Source: an uncultured Clostridia bacterium
GTDB lineage: Bacteria > Bacillota > Clostridia > Oscillospirales > CAG-272
Direction: 5' to 3'
Length of the DNA: 45,617 nucleotides
Assembly: GCA_947626065.1 (NCBI GenBank)
Contig: CANQQT010000003.1
Coordinates: 1 to 45,617, forward strand
In this document: piece by piece, positions 36,057-44,239 of the stretch
How positions within the stretch are numbered: position 1 is the stretch's first letter
Layout of the letters: the number at the start of each line of letters is the position of its first letter
The notes under the pieces: model-generated
Databases searched by the model: none
Told to the model about the DNA's origin: nothing
What the model saw: only the letters and a program-made list of their open reading frames with translations
Translations under genes and position numbers: made by a program

Positions 36057-36132
36057 CGCACACGGGCGCAAAGGCCCCGCGCGAAAGCGTTTCCCCACGC
36101 CGCCGGAAAACGGCAGAAAGGAAGTCCTTTTC

Positions 36133-36228
36133 ATGAATTTTTTTCTCCGCTTTCTCATCGGCTTCTCGGTGGGCCTCCTCTTTGCCCTCACGCTTCTGGC
36201 CGGCGCGCTCTGCCTCCTCTTTCTTTGA
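36133..36228 (+). CDS. 31-aa hydrophobic membrane peptide
   Basis: A complete small frame: ATG at 36133, TGA at 36226. The peptide begins MNFFLRFLIGFSVGLLFALT and is almost wholly hydrophobic after one Arg, i.e. a single membrane helix with a positive residue near the N-terminus. AAAGGAAG lies 8-9 bases before the ATG, and a terminator (36275-36303) follows 47 bases after the stop. I recognise no family; small membrane regulators and type I toxin peptides have this look, but neither is shown. It stands alone in a 1-kb gap between lacZ and PFOR. Confidence 0.55.
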   Translation: MNFFLRFLIGFSVGLLFALTLLAGALCLLFL

Positions 36229-36274
36229 AGGCAAAAAGCGGCTTGCGGGGATTTTCGGCCCCGGGCCGGGCCGC

Positions 36275-36303
36275 ACGGGGCTTTTTACGCCCCGTTATTT
36301 TTT
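36275..36303 (+). terminator. terminator after the 31-aa peptide frame
   Basis: ACGGGGC (36275-36281), 7-base loop, GCCCCGT (36289-36295), then TATTTTTTT. An outer pairing of AAGGCAAAAA (36228-36237) with TTTTTGCCTT (36299-36308) could extend it. Confidence 0.8.
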
Positions 36304-36383
36304 GCCTTGCGGGGAAAAAGGCGCTTTTTCTGCCGAAAGGAGGCCTTAATTGTGAATTTATTTGAAAAAATTGAAAACCGCTA

Positions 36384-36412
36384 TTTACAAGAGGCGAAGA
36401 ATATGATAAAAT
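36384..36412 (+). promoter_or_regulatory. sigma-A promoter of the PFOR gene
   Basis: TTTACA (36384-36389), 17 bases, TAAAAT (36407-36412). Transcription should start near 36419. Confidence 0.8.
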
Positions 36413-36419
36413 GAAAGGT

Positions 36420-36445
36420 GGCAAAGGGAAGGAAATGCCTTTGCC
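36420..36445 (+). promoter_or_regulatory. hairpin at the 5' end of the PFOR mRNA
   Basis: GGCAAAGG (36420-36427) and CCTTTGCC (36438-36445) form a perfect 8-bp stem with a 10-base loop. It would lie at the very 5' end of the transcript, a position where stems slow 5'-dependent decay. Confidence 0.55.
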
Positions 36446-36486
36446 GGTTCAGGACATAAAATCATTTACATATGGGAGGATATGAA

Positions 36487-39400
36487 ATGGCAAGAAAAAA
36501 GATTTCCATGGATGGCAACACCGCGGCCGCGCACGTATCGTATGCGTTTACCGAAGTGGCCGCCATCTACCCCATTACCCCTTCGAGCGTAATGGCGGAG
36601 CTGACCGATTCCTGGTCGGCAACCGGGCTGAAGAACATCTTCGGTGATACCGTCAAGGTCATCGAAATGCAGTCCGAAGCGGGAGCGGCGGGCGCCGTTC
36701 ACGGAAGCCTTGCGGCCGGTGCGCTTACCACCACCTTCACGGCTTCGCAGGGTCTGTTACTGATGATCCCGAATATGTACAAGATCGCCGGGGAGCTTCT
36801 CCCCTGCGTCATCCACGTGTCGGCACGCTGTGTGGCGTCCCACGCGCTGAACATCTTCGGAGACCATTCCGACGTTTACGCCTGCCGTCAGACCGGCTTT
36901 GCCATGCTCGCCTCGACCAACCCGCAGGAGGTCATGGATCTCGGCGCCGTGGCGCATCTGTCGACCATCAAGGGCCGCGTTCCCTTCATCAACTTCTTCG
37001 ACGGCTTCCGCACCTCGCATGAGATTCAGAAGATCGAGGTGTGGGACTACGAAGACCTTGCTTCGATGGTGGACAAGGACGCCGTTGCCGCCTTCCGCGC
37101 CCGCGCGCTCAATCCGGAGCATCCGGTTCTCCGCGGCTCGGCGGAAAACGGCGATATCTTCTTCCAGCACCGCGAGGCCTGCAATCCCTATTACGACGCC
37201 CTGCCCGGCATCGTTGAGGATTACATGAATCAGGTCAACGAAAAGATCGGCACCGATTACAAGCTCTTCAACTATTACGGCGCCCCCGACGCCGACCGCG
37301 TCATCGTCGCGATGGGCTCCGTCTGCGACGTGGCGGAGGAGGTCATCGACTACCTGACGGCGGCGGGAGAGAAGGTCGGCCTGATCAAGGTTCGCCTCTA
37401 CCGTCCCTTTGTCGCCGACAAGTTGGTTGAGGTTCTGCCGGCTACCGCGAAGAAGATCGCGGTGCTTGACAGAACGAAGGAGCCCGGCTCACTCGGCGAG
37501 CCTCTCTATCTTGACGTGGTCGCGGCTCTTGCCTCCAAGGGCGTGAAGGCCAAGGTCGTCGGCGGCCGCTACGGCCTCGGCTCGAAGGATACGCCTCCGC
37601 AGTCGATCTTCGCGGTGTACGAAAATCTCCGCCTTGAGGAGCCGAAGAACGGCTTCACCATCGGTATCGTCGACGACGTGACGGGACGTTCGCTTGAGGA
37701 AAAGCCGGCGCCCGACACCTCGGCGAAGGGAACGATTTCCTGCAAGTTCTGGGGTCTCGGCGGCGACGGAACCGTCGGAGCCAACAAGAACTCCATCAAG
37801 ATCATCGGCGACCATACCGACAAGTACATTCAGGCCTACTTCCAGTACGACTCCAAGAAGACGGGCGGCATCACGATTTCCCATCTCCGTTTCGGAGATT
37901 CCAAAATCCAGTCTCCCTACTACATCACCAAGGCCGACTTCGTCGCCTGCCACAACCCCTCCTATATGCTGAAGGGCTATCAGATCGTGCAGGACGTCAA
38001 GCCGGGCGGCACCTTCCTCCTCAACTGCCAGTGGACGGCGGAGGAGCTTGAGAAGCATCTGCCCGCCGAGGTCAAGAGATACATCGCCGAAAACGGCATC
38101 AAGTTCTATACCGTCAACGCCATCGACAAGGCCCGCGAAATCGGTATGGGCAAGCGCACCAACACCATTCTTCAGTCGGCCTTCTTCGCACTCGCCAACA
38201 TCATGCCGATTGCGGAAGCGGTGGAGTACATGAAGTACATGGCGAAGAAGTCCTACTCCAAGAAGGGCGACGCTGTGGTCGAAATGAACTACAAGGCCAT
38301 CGACGTCGGCGTCGACGCGCTGGTAAAGGTCGAGGTTCCGGAAAGCTGGAAGAACGCCTCCGACAGCAAGGAGGAAACGGAAATCACCGGAAGCCGTCCC
38401 GAGCTCGTCAAATTCGTGAAGACCGTCGTTGAGCCGGTTTCCAAGATGCTCGGCGATACGCTCCCCGTCTCCGCCTTTGAGGACAGCGCCGACGGTACCT
38501 ATCCGCAGGGCGCTTCCGCATACGAAAAGCGTGGCGTCGCTGTCGACGTTCCGGAATGGATTCCCGAGAACTGCATCCAGTGCAACCAGTGCGCCTTCGT
38601 CTGCCCGCACGCCACCATCCGTCCCTACCTCCTGAACGCTTCCGAAGTCGAAGCGGCTCCCGAGGCCACCAAGTATACCGCCAAGACCCTCGGCAAGGAC
38701 GTGGCCGACTACCGCTTCACCATGGCGGTGAGTCCCCTCGACTGCATGGGCTGCGGCCTCTGCGTCAACGTCTGCCCGGTGACCGCGAAGGCCAAGGCGG
38801 CGGGAACGCCGGAAAAGGCGGCGATCGTCATGAAGCCGCAGGAGACGCAGGCCGACCAGCAGAAGGTCTTCGACTACTGCGTCGAAAAGGTTACCAAGAA
38901 GCCGACCTCCTTCCCGCTTCTCAAGAACAGCCAGTTCGAGCAGCCGCTGCTGGAGTTCTCCGGCTCCTGCGCAGGCTGCGCCGAGACCTCCTATGCAAGG
39001 CTCATCACCCAGCTGTTCGGCGAGAGAATGTATATTTCCAACGCCACCGGATGCTCTTCGATCTGGGGCGGTTCGGCTCCCGCAACTCCCTATACGGTCA
39101 ACAGAGATTCCGGACGCGGTCCCGCATGGGCCAACTCCCTCTTTGAGGACAACGCCGAGCACGGCCTTGGCATCTACCTCGGCCAGAAGACGATCCGCAA
39201 CCGTCTGATCGGTTACGTGAAGGAGCTTCAGCAGATGGCGAAGAGCGAAGAGGTTCTCAGCGTCATCGGAGAGTACCTTGACACCGTGGACGACGGCGCG
39301 AAGAACGACGCGGCGGCGAAGAAGCTGATCGGAGTGCTGGAAAATTGCCAGTGCGAGACCTGCCGTGAGCTCCGCGAAAAGATTCTTGCCGAGAAGGATT

Positions 39401-40068
39401 ACCTCTCGAAGAAGTCAGTCTGGATCTTCGGCGGCGACGGATGGGCCTACGACATCGGCTTCGGCGGCCTTGACCACGTCATCGCCTCCGGCGAGGACGT
39501 CAACATCATGGTCTTCGACACCGAGGTCTATTCCAACACCGGCGGGCAGGCCTCCAAGGCCTCCAACATCGGTCAGGTCGCGCAGTTCGCGGCCGCCGGT
39601 AAGTCGATAGGCAAGAAGGATCTCGCGCAGATCGCCATGTCCTACGGATACGTATACGTGGCGCAGATCGCGATGGGCGCCGATATGAATCAGACGCTGA
39701 AGGCGCTGACTGAGGCGGAAGCCTATCACGGGCCTTCCCTCGTCATCGGCTACGCTCCCTGCGAAATGCACGGCCTGAAGGGCGGCATGACCAACTGCCA
39801 GGGCGAGATGAAGAGAGCGGTCGACGCCGGATACTGGCAGATGTTCCGCTACAATCCGACGTTGAAGGCCGAGGGCAAGAATCCTCTCACCATCGATTCC
39901 AAGGAACCCACCGCAAGCTACATTGACTTCATCAAGAGCGAGAACCGCTACAGCCGTCTGGCTCAGGCCTTCCCGCAGAGAGCCGAGGAGCTCTTTGCCA
40001 AGGCGGAGAAAACGGCGAAGGCGAAGTACGAGCATCTGAAGAAGCTGGAAGAGCTTTACAAGGTGTAA
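36487..40068 (+). CDS. nifJ: pyruvate:ferredoxin (flavodoxin) oxidoreductase
   Basis: A 1193-residue one-chain PFOR that oxidises pyruvate to acetyl-CoA and CO2 and reduces ferredoxin, central to anaerobic fermentation. Order: domain I with YPITPSS (28-34), domain II, domain III (gamma-type, FWGLGGDGTVGANKNSIKI), a two-cluster ferredoxin domain (C696/699/702/706 in CIQCNQCAFVCP; C753/756/759/763 in CMGCGLCVNVCP), and the TPP-binding domain with CAGCAETSYA, ATGCSSIWGG and GGDGWAYDIGFGGLDH. Length fits the family. Start: ATG at 36487, with GGGAGGA 6 bases upstream; an in-frame ATG at 36472 precedes that site. Third positions are strongly C/G-biased, suggesting high expression. Confidence 0.98.
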   Translation: MARKKISMDGNTAAAHVSYAFTEVAAIYPITPSSVMAELTDSWSATGLKNIFGDTVKVIEMQSEAGAAGAVHGSLAAGALTTTFTASQGLLLMIPNMYKIAGELLPCVIHVSARCVASHALNIFGDHSDVYACRQTGFAMLASTNPQEVMDLGAVAHLSTIKGRVPFINFFDGFRTSHEIQKIEVWDYEDLASMVDKDAVAAFRARALNPEHPVLRGSAENGDIFFQHREACNPYYDALPGIVEDYMNQVNEKIGTDYKLFNYYGAPDADRVIVAMGSVCDVAEEVIDYLTAAGEKVGLIKVRLYRPFVADKLVEVLPATAKKIAVLDRTKEPGSLGEPLYLDVVAALASKGVKAKVVGGRYGLGSKDTPPQSIFAVYENLRLEEPKNGFTIGIVDDVTGRSLEEKPAPDTSAKGTISCKFWGLGGDGTVGANKNSIKIIGDHTDKYIQAYFQYDSKKTGGITISHLRFGDSKIQSPYYITKADFVACHNPSYMLKGYQIVQDVKPGGTFLLNCQWTAEELEKHLPAEVKRYIAENGIKFYTVNAIDKAREIGMGKRTNTILQSAFFALANIMPIAEAVEYMKYMAKKSYSKKGDAVVEMNYKAIDVGVDALVKVEVPESWKNASDSKEETEITGSRPELVKFVKTVVEPVSKMLGDTLPVSAFEDSADGTYPQGASAYEKRGVAVDVPEWIPENCIQCNQCAFVCPHATIRPYLLNASEVEAAPEATKYTAKTLGKDVADYRFTMAVSPLDCMGCGLCVNVCPVTAKAKAAGTPEKAAIVMKPQETQADQQKVFDYCVEKVTKKPTSFPLLKNSQFEQPLLEFSGSCAGCAETSYARLITQLFGERMYISNATGCSSIWGGSAPATPYTVNRDSGRGPAWANSLFEDNAEHGLGIYLGQKTIRNRLIGYVKELQQMAKSEEVLSVIGEYLDTVDDGAKNDAAAKKLIGVLENCQCETCRELREKILAEKDYLSKKSVWIFGGDGWAYDIGFGGLDHVIASGEDVNIMVFDTEVYSNTGGQASKASNIGQVAQFAAAGKSIGKKDLAQIAMSYGYVYVAQIAMGADMNQTLKALTEAEAYHGPSLVIGYAPCEMHGLKGGMTNCQGEMKRAVDAGYWQMFRYNPTLKAEGKNPLTIDSKEPTASYIDFIKSENRYSRLAQAFPQRAEELFAKAEKTAKAKYEHLKKLEELYKV

Positions 40069-40167
40069 TTGTAATACAAGGCGTTGTAATAAGGCGTAAG
40101 ATACGGCGTGTCGAGGCGAAAGCGGAAAGCGCCGAACCCAACGCCTGTTACAACCGTCCGAAGAAGT

Positions 40168-40198
40168 CGCGGGGCACGGCGTTATGCGGTGCCCCGCG
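40168..40198 (+). terminator. GC-rich hairpin after the PFOR gene
   Basis: CGCGGGGCAC (40168-40177) pairs perfectly with GTGCCCCGCG (40189-40198), 11-base loop, about 100 bases past the stop. No U-run follows, so termination is uncertain. Confidence 0.5.
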
Positions 40199-40265
40199 CG
40201 CCTTCCCGTTTCAAGGGGAGGAGATGAAAACGGAAGCGTTTTGAACTTTGAAAGGAGAGAATCAC

Positions 40266-40784
40266 ATGGATTTTTTGGAGCTTTCCCACGAAAGATGTTC
40301 GGTTCGCAATTTTGATCCCCGACCGGTCGGGGAGGAGACGCTGGAGAAGATTCTTGAGGCCGGACGGCTTGCGCCGACCGCCGTCAATGCCCAGCCGCAG
40401 AAGATTTATCTGCTGAAAAGCCGGGAGGCGCTGGAAAAGCTGCGCGGCGTGACAAGAATGGCCTACAACGCGCCGGTCGTTCTGATGGTTTGCTACGACG
40501 AAAAGGTCAGCTGGAAGGCGACGCCCTACGGGGATACGTACGATTCCGGGGAGATGGACGCCTCGATCGTGACGACCGCCATGATGATGCAGGCGGCGGA
40601 GCTCGGCGTCGGCTCTCTCTGGGCGAGGGGATTTAAGGCGGGGGATATCGAAAAGGCCTTTGCGCTCCCCGAAAACATTCATCTGGTCTGCCTCCTTGAT
40701 TTGGGCTACCCGGCGAAGGAGGGTGGGCCCTCCGAGAGGCATTCCCTGCGCAAGCCGCTGAGCGAGACGGTGACAGAGCTTTAA
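40266..40784 (+). CDS. nitroreductase family protein
   Basis: A 172-residue FMN-dependent oxidoreductase of the nitroreductase fold. The N-terminal RCSVRNFDPRPV motif binds the FMN phosphate; GRLAPTAVNAQPQKIYL is the second FMN contact; GVGSLWARGFKAGDI and LLDLGYPAKEG complete the signature. It lacks ferredoxin-like domains. Native substrates of this short class are usually unknown (flavins, quinones or nitro compounds in vitro). ATG at 40266 follows AAAGGAG. It precedes the PHP gene by 30 bases, so the two are probably co-transcribed. Confidence 0.92.
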   Translation: MDFLELSHERCSVRNFDPRPVGEETLEKILEAGRLAPTAVNAQPQKIYLLKSREALEKLRGVTRMAYNAPVVLMVCYDEKVSWKATPYGDTYDSGEMDASIVTTAMMMQAAELGVGSLWARGFKAGDIEKAFALPENIHLVCLLDLGYPAKEGGPSERHSLRKPLSETVTEL

Positions 40785-40814
40785 AAAGGCCAAGGGCCAA
40801 AAAAGACGGGAGTT

Positions 40815-41585
40815 ATGATGAAGGCAAATTACCACACCCATACCGCGCGGTGTCACCACGCGGTCGGGGAGGAAAGAGAGTATATAGAAAACGCGATCAA
40901 GGGAGGCATTCAGGTGCTCGGCTTCTCCGATCACACCCCGCAAATCTTCCCCGACGGATATGTTTCCGGCGTCCGCATGACGCCGGAGGAGGCGCCGGAA
41001 TACGTGGGAAAGCTACGGGAGCTGGGGAAGGAATACCGGGATGATATCGAGCTTCTGGTCGGGTTTGAGGCGGAGTATGCAAAGGAAATGTTCGGGGATC
41101 TGACCGCCCTTTGCAGGAGGCTCGGCGTCGATTACCTGATTATGGGTCAGCACTGGCTTCTTCGGGAGGAGCCCGACCGTTGGTGCTTCAAACCGAATCC
41201 GAGTCGGGAATGGCTGACGCTCTATGTGGATCAGGTCATCGAGGGGCTTTCGACAGGCGCCTTTACCTATCTTGCCCACCCCGACGTGATTTGTTATACC
41301 GGGGATGAGGAATGGTATCAAAAAGAGATGACAAGGCTCTGTAAAGAGGCGAAGCGGATGGCGATTCCGCTGGAGGTCAATATGCTCGGCCTTGTCACCG
41401 ACCGCCCCTATCCCTCCGAGCGGTTCTTCCGCATCGCCGCCGAGGTGGGGAACGAGATTGTCGTCGGCTGTGACGCCCATTCCCCGGAGGCGCTTTCCGA
41501 CCTTGTCGGGCAGGAGAGGACGCTCTCCTTTGCAAGGGCGTTGGGGCTTGAGCCTCTGACGGAGGTTTCTCTGCGGAAAATTTGA
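40815..41585 (+). CDS. PHP-domain phosphatase, histidinol-phosphatase (HisK/HisJ) type
   Basis: A 256-residue metal-dependent phosphoesterase. Metal ligands of the PHP fold: NYHTHTARCHH (H7, H9, and H14/H15), GFSDHTP, the Glu in VGFEAEY, MGQHW, YLAHPD, and GCDAHSP near the end. This pattern and length match histidinol phosphate phosphatase HisK/HisJ, the last-but-one step of histidine synthesis. No other his gene is in the window, so another phosphoester substrate remains possible. GGGAG precedes two adjacent ATGs (40815 and 40818); either could be used. Confidence 0.88.
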   Translation: MMKANYHTHTARCHHAVGEEREYIENAIKGGIQVLGFSDHTPQIFPDGYVSGVRMTPEEAPEYVGKLRELGKEYRDDIELLVGFEAEYAKEMFGDLTALCRRLGVDYLIMGQHWLLREEPDRWCFKPNPSREWLTLYVDQVIEGLSTGAFTYLAHPDVICYTGDEEWYQKEMTRLCKEAKRMAIPLEVNMLGLVTDRPYPSERFFRIAAEVGNEIVVGCDAHSPEALSDLVGQERTLSFARALGLEPLTEVSLRKI

Positions 41586-41609
41586 TTTTCCGCGCCGGTT
41601 GGGAACGGG

Positions 41610-41741
41610 TTTCCCGAGAAGAATTTTCAGAAAACGGTTTGAGAAAAGGTTTTCAGGAAAAATTTTCAGAGAAGGCCCCGGATAAAATTTTCGGGAAAGT
41701 CTTGAGAAAAATTTCCTTGAAACGGTTTGTAAAAACGGTTT
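41610..41741. repeat. degenerate A-rich repeat between convergent genes
   Basis: Imperfect units around AAAATTTTCAG(A/G)AAA and AAACGGTTTG(A/T)(A/G)AAA recur through the gap between the PHP gene and spoIIR. No clean period and no clear terminator stand out. Confidence 0.5.
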
Positions 41742-42347
41742 TTAGGAAAAGAGCGATCCGAAAAATTCAAGAATTTTGAATCGAAGGACATATTCGGGGC
41801 TTTCGGAGTCGGTGAGAACCCGAACCTGTCCGGGGGTGAAACCGGCCTGTACCAGCTCCTCCCGTGCCGTCGCCGTTCCGGTGCAAAGCGGGGGAAAGAG
41901 GACGCACCACCAGTTTTTGCCCTCCGCTTCCCCGATTTTCACCCGCAGGGAGCTGTAGATCCCCGCCGGAAGGCGAAGGTCTTCATACTCCCGCGTGGGA
42001 TAGGCCTCCCTGCCGAGGGAAACACTCACCGGAAGGGGGCATCCGTTTTCCCGAAGCGTCTCTTCCGCCGCGGCGCGGAGCTCCTCAAGGCGGGAGGAGA
42101 CGGCAGACTCCGCCTCTTCCCGGGTTTTCAGTTCCGAGGTGCATTCGGCGACGAGGGAGAGGACGGTGTCGCGCACCTTAAGCTTGAGGGCTTGGTCCTC
42201 CTCGGAGTCGGAATTGGCAATGACGTGCAGGCGAAGCACCTTTTGATAGATTTCCCCCTCGCCGTGAAGGGGAAGAGCATAGAGGAAAGCCGCCAACAGG
42301 GCGGTAAGAAGGAAAAGAATTCCTGCTTTTTTGGAAAAGTGTTTCAT
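41742..42347 (-). CDS. spoIIR: stage II sporulation protein R (SpoIIR)
   Basis: A 201-residue secreted signalling protein. In known systems it is made in the forespore under sigma-F and triggers SpoIIGA to process pro-sigma-E in the mother cell. It has an N-terminal membrane/signal segment (ILFLLTALLAAFLYAL), the family core VLRLHVIANSDSEEDQALKL, LPAGIYSSLRVKIGEAEGKN and NWWCVLFPPLC. Start: ATG at 42347 (no strong ribosome site; GAAG only); the upstream extension does not resemble the family. The C-terminal 60 residues after the core are less conserved. A candidate sigma-F promoter lies about 90 bases upstream. Divergent from the NUDIX operon. Confidence 0.96.
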   Translation of the reverse strand: MKHFSKKAGILFLLTALLAAFLYALPLHGEGEIYQKVLRLHVIANSDSEEDQALKLKVRDTVLSLVAECTSELKTREEAESAVSSRLEELRAAAEETLRENGCPLPVSVSLGREAYPTREYEDLRLPAGIYSSLRVKIGEAEGKNWWCVLFPPLCTGTATAREELVQAGFTPGQVRVLTDSESPEYVLRFKILEFFGSLFS

Positions 42348-42437
42348 GGCTTCAAATTGCGCCGGGGAACCGTGCGCCCTTTCGTGTTCTTTCGGATTCC
42401 TTCGCATCCGGAATCCAATTTTCAAGGCCTCGAAAGG

Positions 42438-42466
42438 AGTATCGTCGTCGGCGCCTCGCTTTATTC
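42438..42466 (-). promoter_or_regulatory. candidate sigma-F promoter of spoIIR
   Basis: Minus strand: GAATA (42466..42462), 15 bases, GACGATACT (42446..42438). Compared with the sigma-F pattern GYATA-N15-GGnnAnAnT, each box has one mismatch and the spacing is exact. Confidence 0.42.
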
Positions 42467-42606
42467 GCAAAAGGAAAAATTTTCCGCAAGAAACGACCGG
42501 AGCCGCAAAAGGCAAAAAATTCAAAGCGGCGGGGCCGGGAAACCGGAATTTCCGCCGCGAAAACGCCGGAAGAAAAAATCCCCGGGACGGGGAAAAGGAG
42601 GGTTTT

Positions 42607-43077
42607 ATGCTTCATTCCACCCTTTGCTATCTTGAACGGGAGGGGCAGGTTCTGATGCTCTTCCGGGACAAAAAGAAAAACGACGGCAACCGCGGGAAGT
42701 GGATAGGCGTCGGGGGAAAGCTGAAGGAAAGCGAGAGCCCCGACGAGTGCCTTCTGCGGGAGGTCAAGGAGGAGACGGGGCTTACGCTGACCTCCTATGC
42801 CCTGCGGGGGATCGTGACCTTTGTCTCCGACCTCTGGGAGACCGAGCAGATGTATCTGTTCACCGCCGACGGCTTTACCGGGACGCTGACCGAATGCGAA
42901 GAGGGAACGCTGGCGTGGAAGAAAAAGGAGGAGCTGTCCGACCTTCCGATGTGGGAAGGGGATCGTCTCTTCCTTGATTTGCTCCGGGAGGGGGCGCCCT
43001 TCTTCCTCATGAAGCTCGTCTACCGCGGCGACCGGCTGGTGGAGGCCCGCCTGAACGGAAAGGAGATCAACAGATGA
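42607..43077 (+). CDS. NUDIX hydrolase, MutT/8-oxo-dGTP diphosphatase-like
   Basis: A 156-residue NUDIX protein. The 23-residue NUDIX box is complete: GGKLKESESPDECLLREVKE followed by ETGL, with the REVKEE metal-binding glutamates. The N-terminal STLCYLEREGQVLMLFRDKK and GNRGKWIGVGGK resemble Gram-positive 8-oxo-dGTP diphosphatases that sanitise the nucleotide pool, but substrate range cannot be read with certainty. ATG at 42607 has GGAGGG upstream; the longer frame covers low-complexity DNA. It overlaps the next gene by 4 bases (ATGA). Confidence 0.92.
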   Translation: MLHSTLCYLEREGQVLMLFRDKKKNDGNRGKWIGVGGKLKESESPDECLLREVKEETGLTLTSYALRGIVTFVSDLWETEQMYLFTADGFTGTLTECEEGTLAWKKKEELSDLPMWEGDRLFLDLLREGAPFFLMKLVYRGDRLVEARLNGKEINR

Positions 43078-43286
43078 AGGAACCGGAAGGGAAAAAGAGG
43101 GCAGGAGGCCGACCGTCGCGCTGTGAGGATTGCGTCTGGTACGATTACGACGAGCTTTACGGGGACGACGTCTGCCGGGCGGACCTTGACGAGGACGAGA
43201 TGGGCGATTTTCTCTCTTCCCACACGGGGGAGTGCCCGATGTTCCGTTATTACGATGAGTACAAAAGCGTACAGAAGCAGAACTGA
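43074..43286 (+). CDS. small Cys-rich protein (DUF6472-like)
   Basis: A 70-residue acidic protein with four cysteines in CEDCVWYDYDELYGDDVC and ECPMFRYYDEYK, likely a small zinc-binding knuckle. It resembles DUF6472 proteins, which sit between NUDIX and metallopeptidase genes in many Clostridia; the function is unknown. Translationally coupled to the NUDIX gene by ATGA overlap. Confidence 0.85.
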   Translation: MKEPEGKKRAGGRPSRCEDCVWYDYDELYGDDVCRADLDEDEMGDFLSSHTGECPMFRYYDEYKSVQKQN

Positions 43287-43905
43287 GGAAGCCCTGAAAA
43301 AGACCGCGATTTCAGAACAGGGCGATTCCGCGCAGAAACTGCCGGCGCAGGCGGTGCAAGCGCTTCCGGGGGAACTGTTGGCGCAAGCGTTTCCGATGCC
43401 GAAAACGGTTCGCTCGGGAAGGCGCTCCCTCTGTCTCGAAATCAACGCGGCGGGGGAGCTGATTCTGCGGGCCCCGTGGGGAGCCGGTGAAAAGGAGATC
43501 GAAGCCTTTCTTGAAAGGCACCGGGGTTGGATTCTCCGTCACAGGGAAAAAATCCGCTGCGAGGGAAACGGCGGGCCGACGCTTGAGGAGCTGAGGCGGG
43601 AGGCGAAGGTCTATATTCCCGGGCGGGTGGAATTTTATTCCCGGCAGATGGGGCTTGTCCCGGCCTCGGCGAAAATTACCTCCGCCAAAAGGAGCTACGG
43701 GAGCTGCAGCGGGAAAAACGCTCTCTGTTTCAGTCTGTATCTGATGAGAAGCCCCAAAGAGGCGGTCGATTACGTAGTCGTACACGAGCTGGCGCATATC
43801 CGGTATAAGAACCACGGCGCCGCTTTTTATCGGCTGATCGGATCGGTTCTCCCCGATTATCCCGCGAGAAGAGCGCTTCTCGGGAGGAAAGAAGAAAACA
43901 AATGA
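43255..43905 (+). CDS. YgjP-like zinc metallopeptidase (DUF45/M48-type)
   Basis: A 216-residue model of the YgjP/WLM group. VVVHELAHIRYKNHGAAFYR supplies the HExxH zinc site (HELAH) and the third His (NHG...F). LILRAPWGAGEKEIEAFLERH, then WILRHREKI and KRSYGSCSGKNALCFSLYLM are family blocks. The conserved domain begins only near residue 50 (KTVRSGRRSLCLEI). Start is uncertain: ATG at 43255 overlaps the DUF6472-like gene by 32 bases without a ribosome site; ATG at 43396 would give a shorter, domain-only protein. The 43255-43396 stretch encodes low-complexity Ala/Gln residues. Last gene of the NUDIX operon; the substrate is unknown. Confidence 0.85.
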   Translation: MSTKAYRSRTEEALKKTAISEQGDSAQKLPAQAVQALPGELLAQAFPMPKTVRSGRRSLCLEINAAGELILRAPWGAGEKEIEAFLERHRGWILRHREKIRCEGNGGPTLEELRREAKVYIPGRVEFYSRQMGLVPASAKITSAKRSYGSCSGKNALCFSLYLMRSPKEAVDYVVVHELAHIRYKNHGAAFYRLIGSVLPDYPARRALLGRKEENK

Positions 43906-44011
43906 AAGCAAAAGAAAAGCGCCGGTGCGTGAAAATTTCACAAACCTGCGCTTTTATTCTGCGAAAAGGCGACATTCGCTGGTAGGGAGCCGCCTTACAA
44001 GGGCGAGGGAC

Positions 44012-44210
44012 ACGCTCAGAGGTTACGCTCAAAGGTACGCCCAGAGGTTACGCTCAAAGGAACGCTCAAAGGAACGCTCAAAGGAACGCTCAAAGGAACG
44101 CTCAAAGGAACGCTCAAAGGTACGCTCAAAGGTACGCCCAAAGGTACCCCAAAGGTACGCCCAAAGGTACCTCAAAGATACGCTCAAAGATACACGAAAA
44201 GGTACGCTCA
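44012..44210. repeat. 12-bp tandem repeat array, about 17 copies
   Basis: Unit CGCTCAAAGGAA, with five identical copies in a row (44051-44110) and degenerate copies (CGCTCAAAGGTA, CGCCCAAAGGTA, CTCAAAGATA) on both sides. It fills the gap between the convergent YgjP-like and DUF815 genes. The unit keeps frames open but nothing suggests translation; there are no CRISPR-like spacers. Confidence 0.92.
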
Positions 44211-44239
44211 GCGGCCATACACAGCGATTTGCCCGGCGC

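Noticed and set aside
37489-39162. Minus-strand frame of about 550 codons opposite the PFOR gene
   Set aside because: Caused by strong third-position GC bias in a highly expressed gene.
44012-44210. Possible CRISPR array
   Set aside because: Units are 12 bp and contiguous with no unique spacers, and no cas genes are near.
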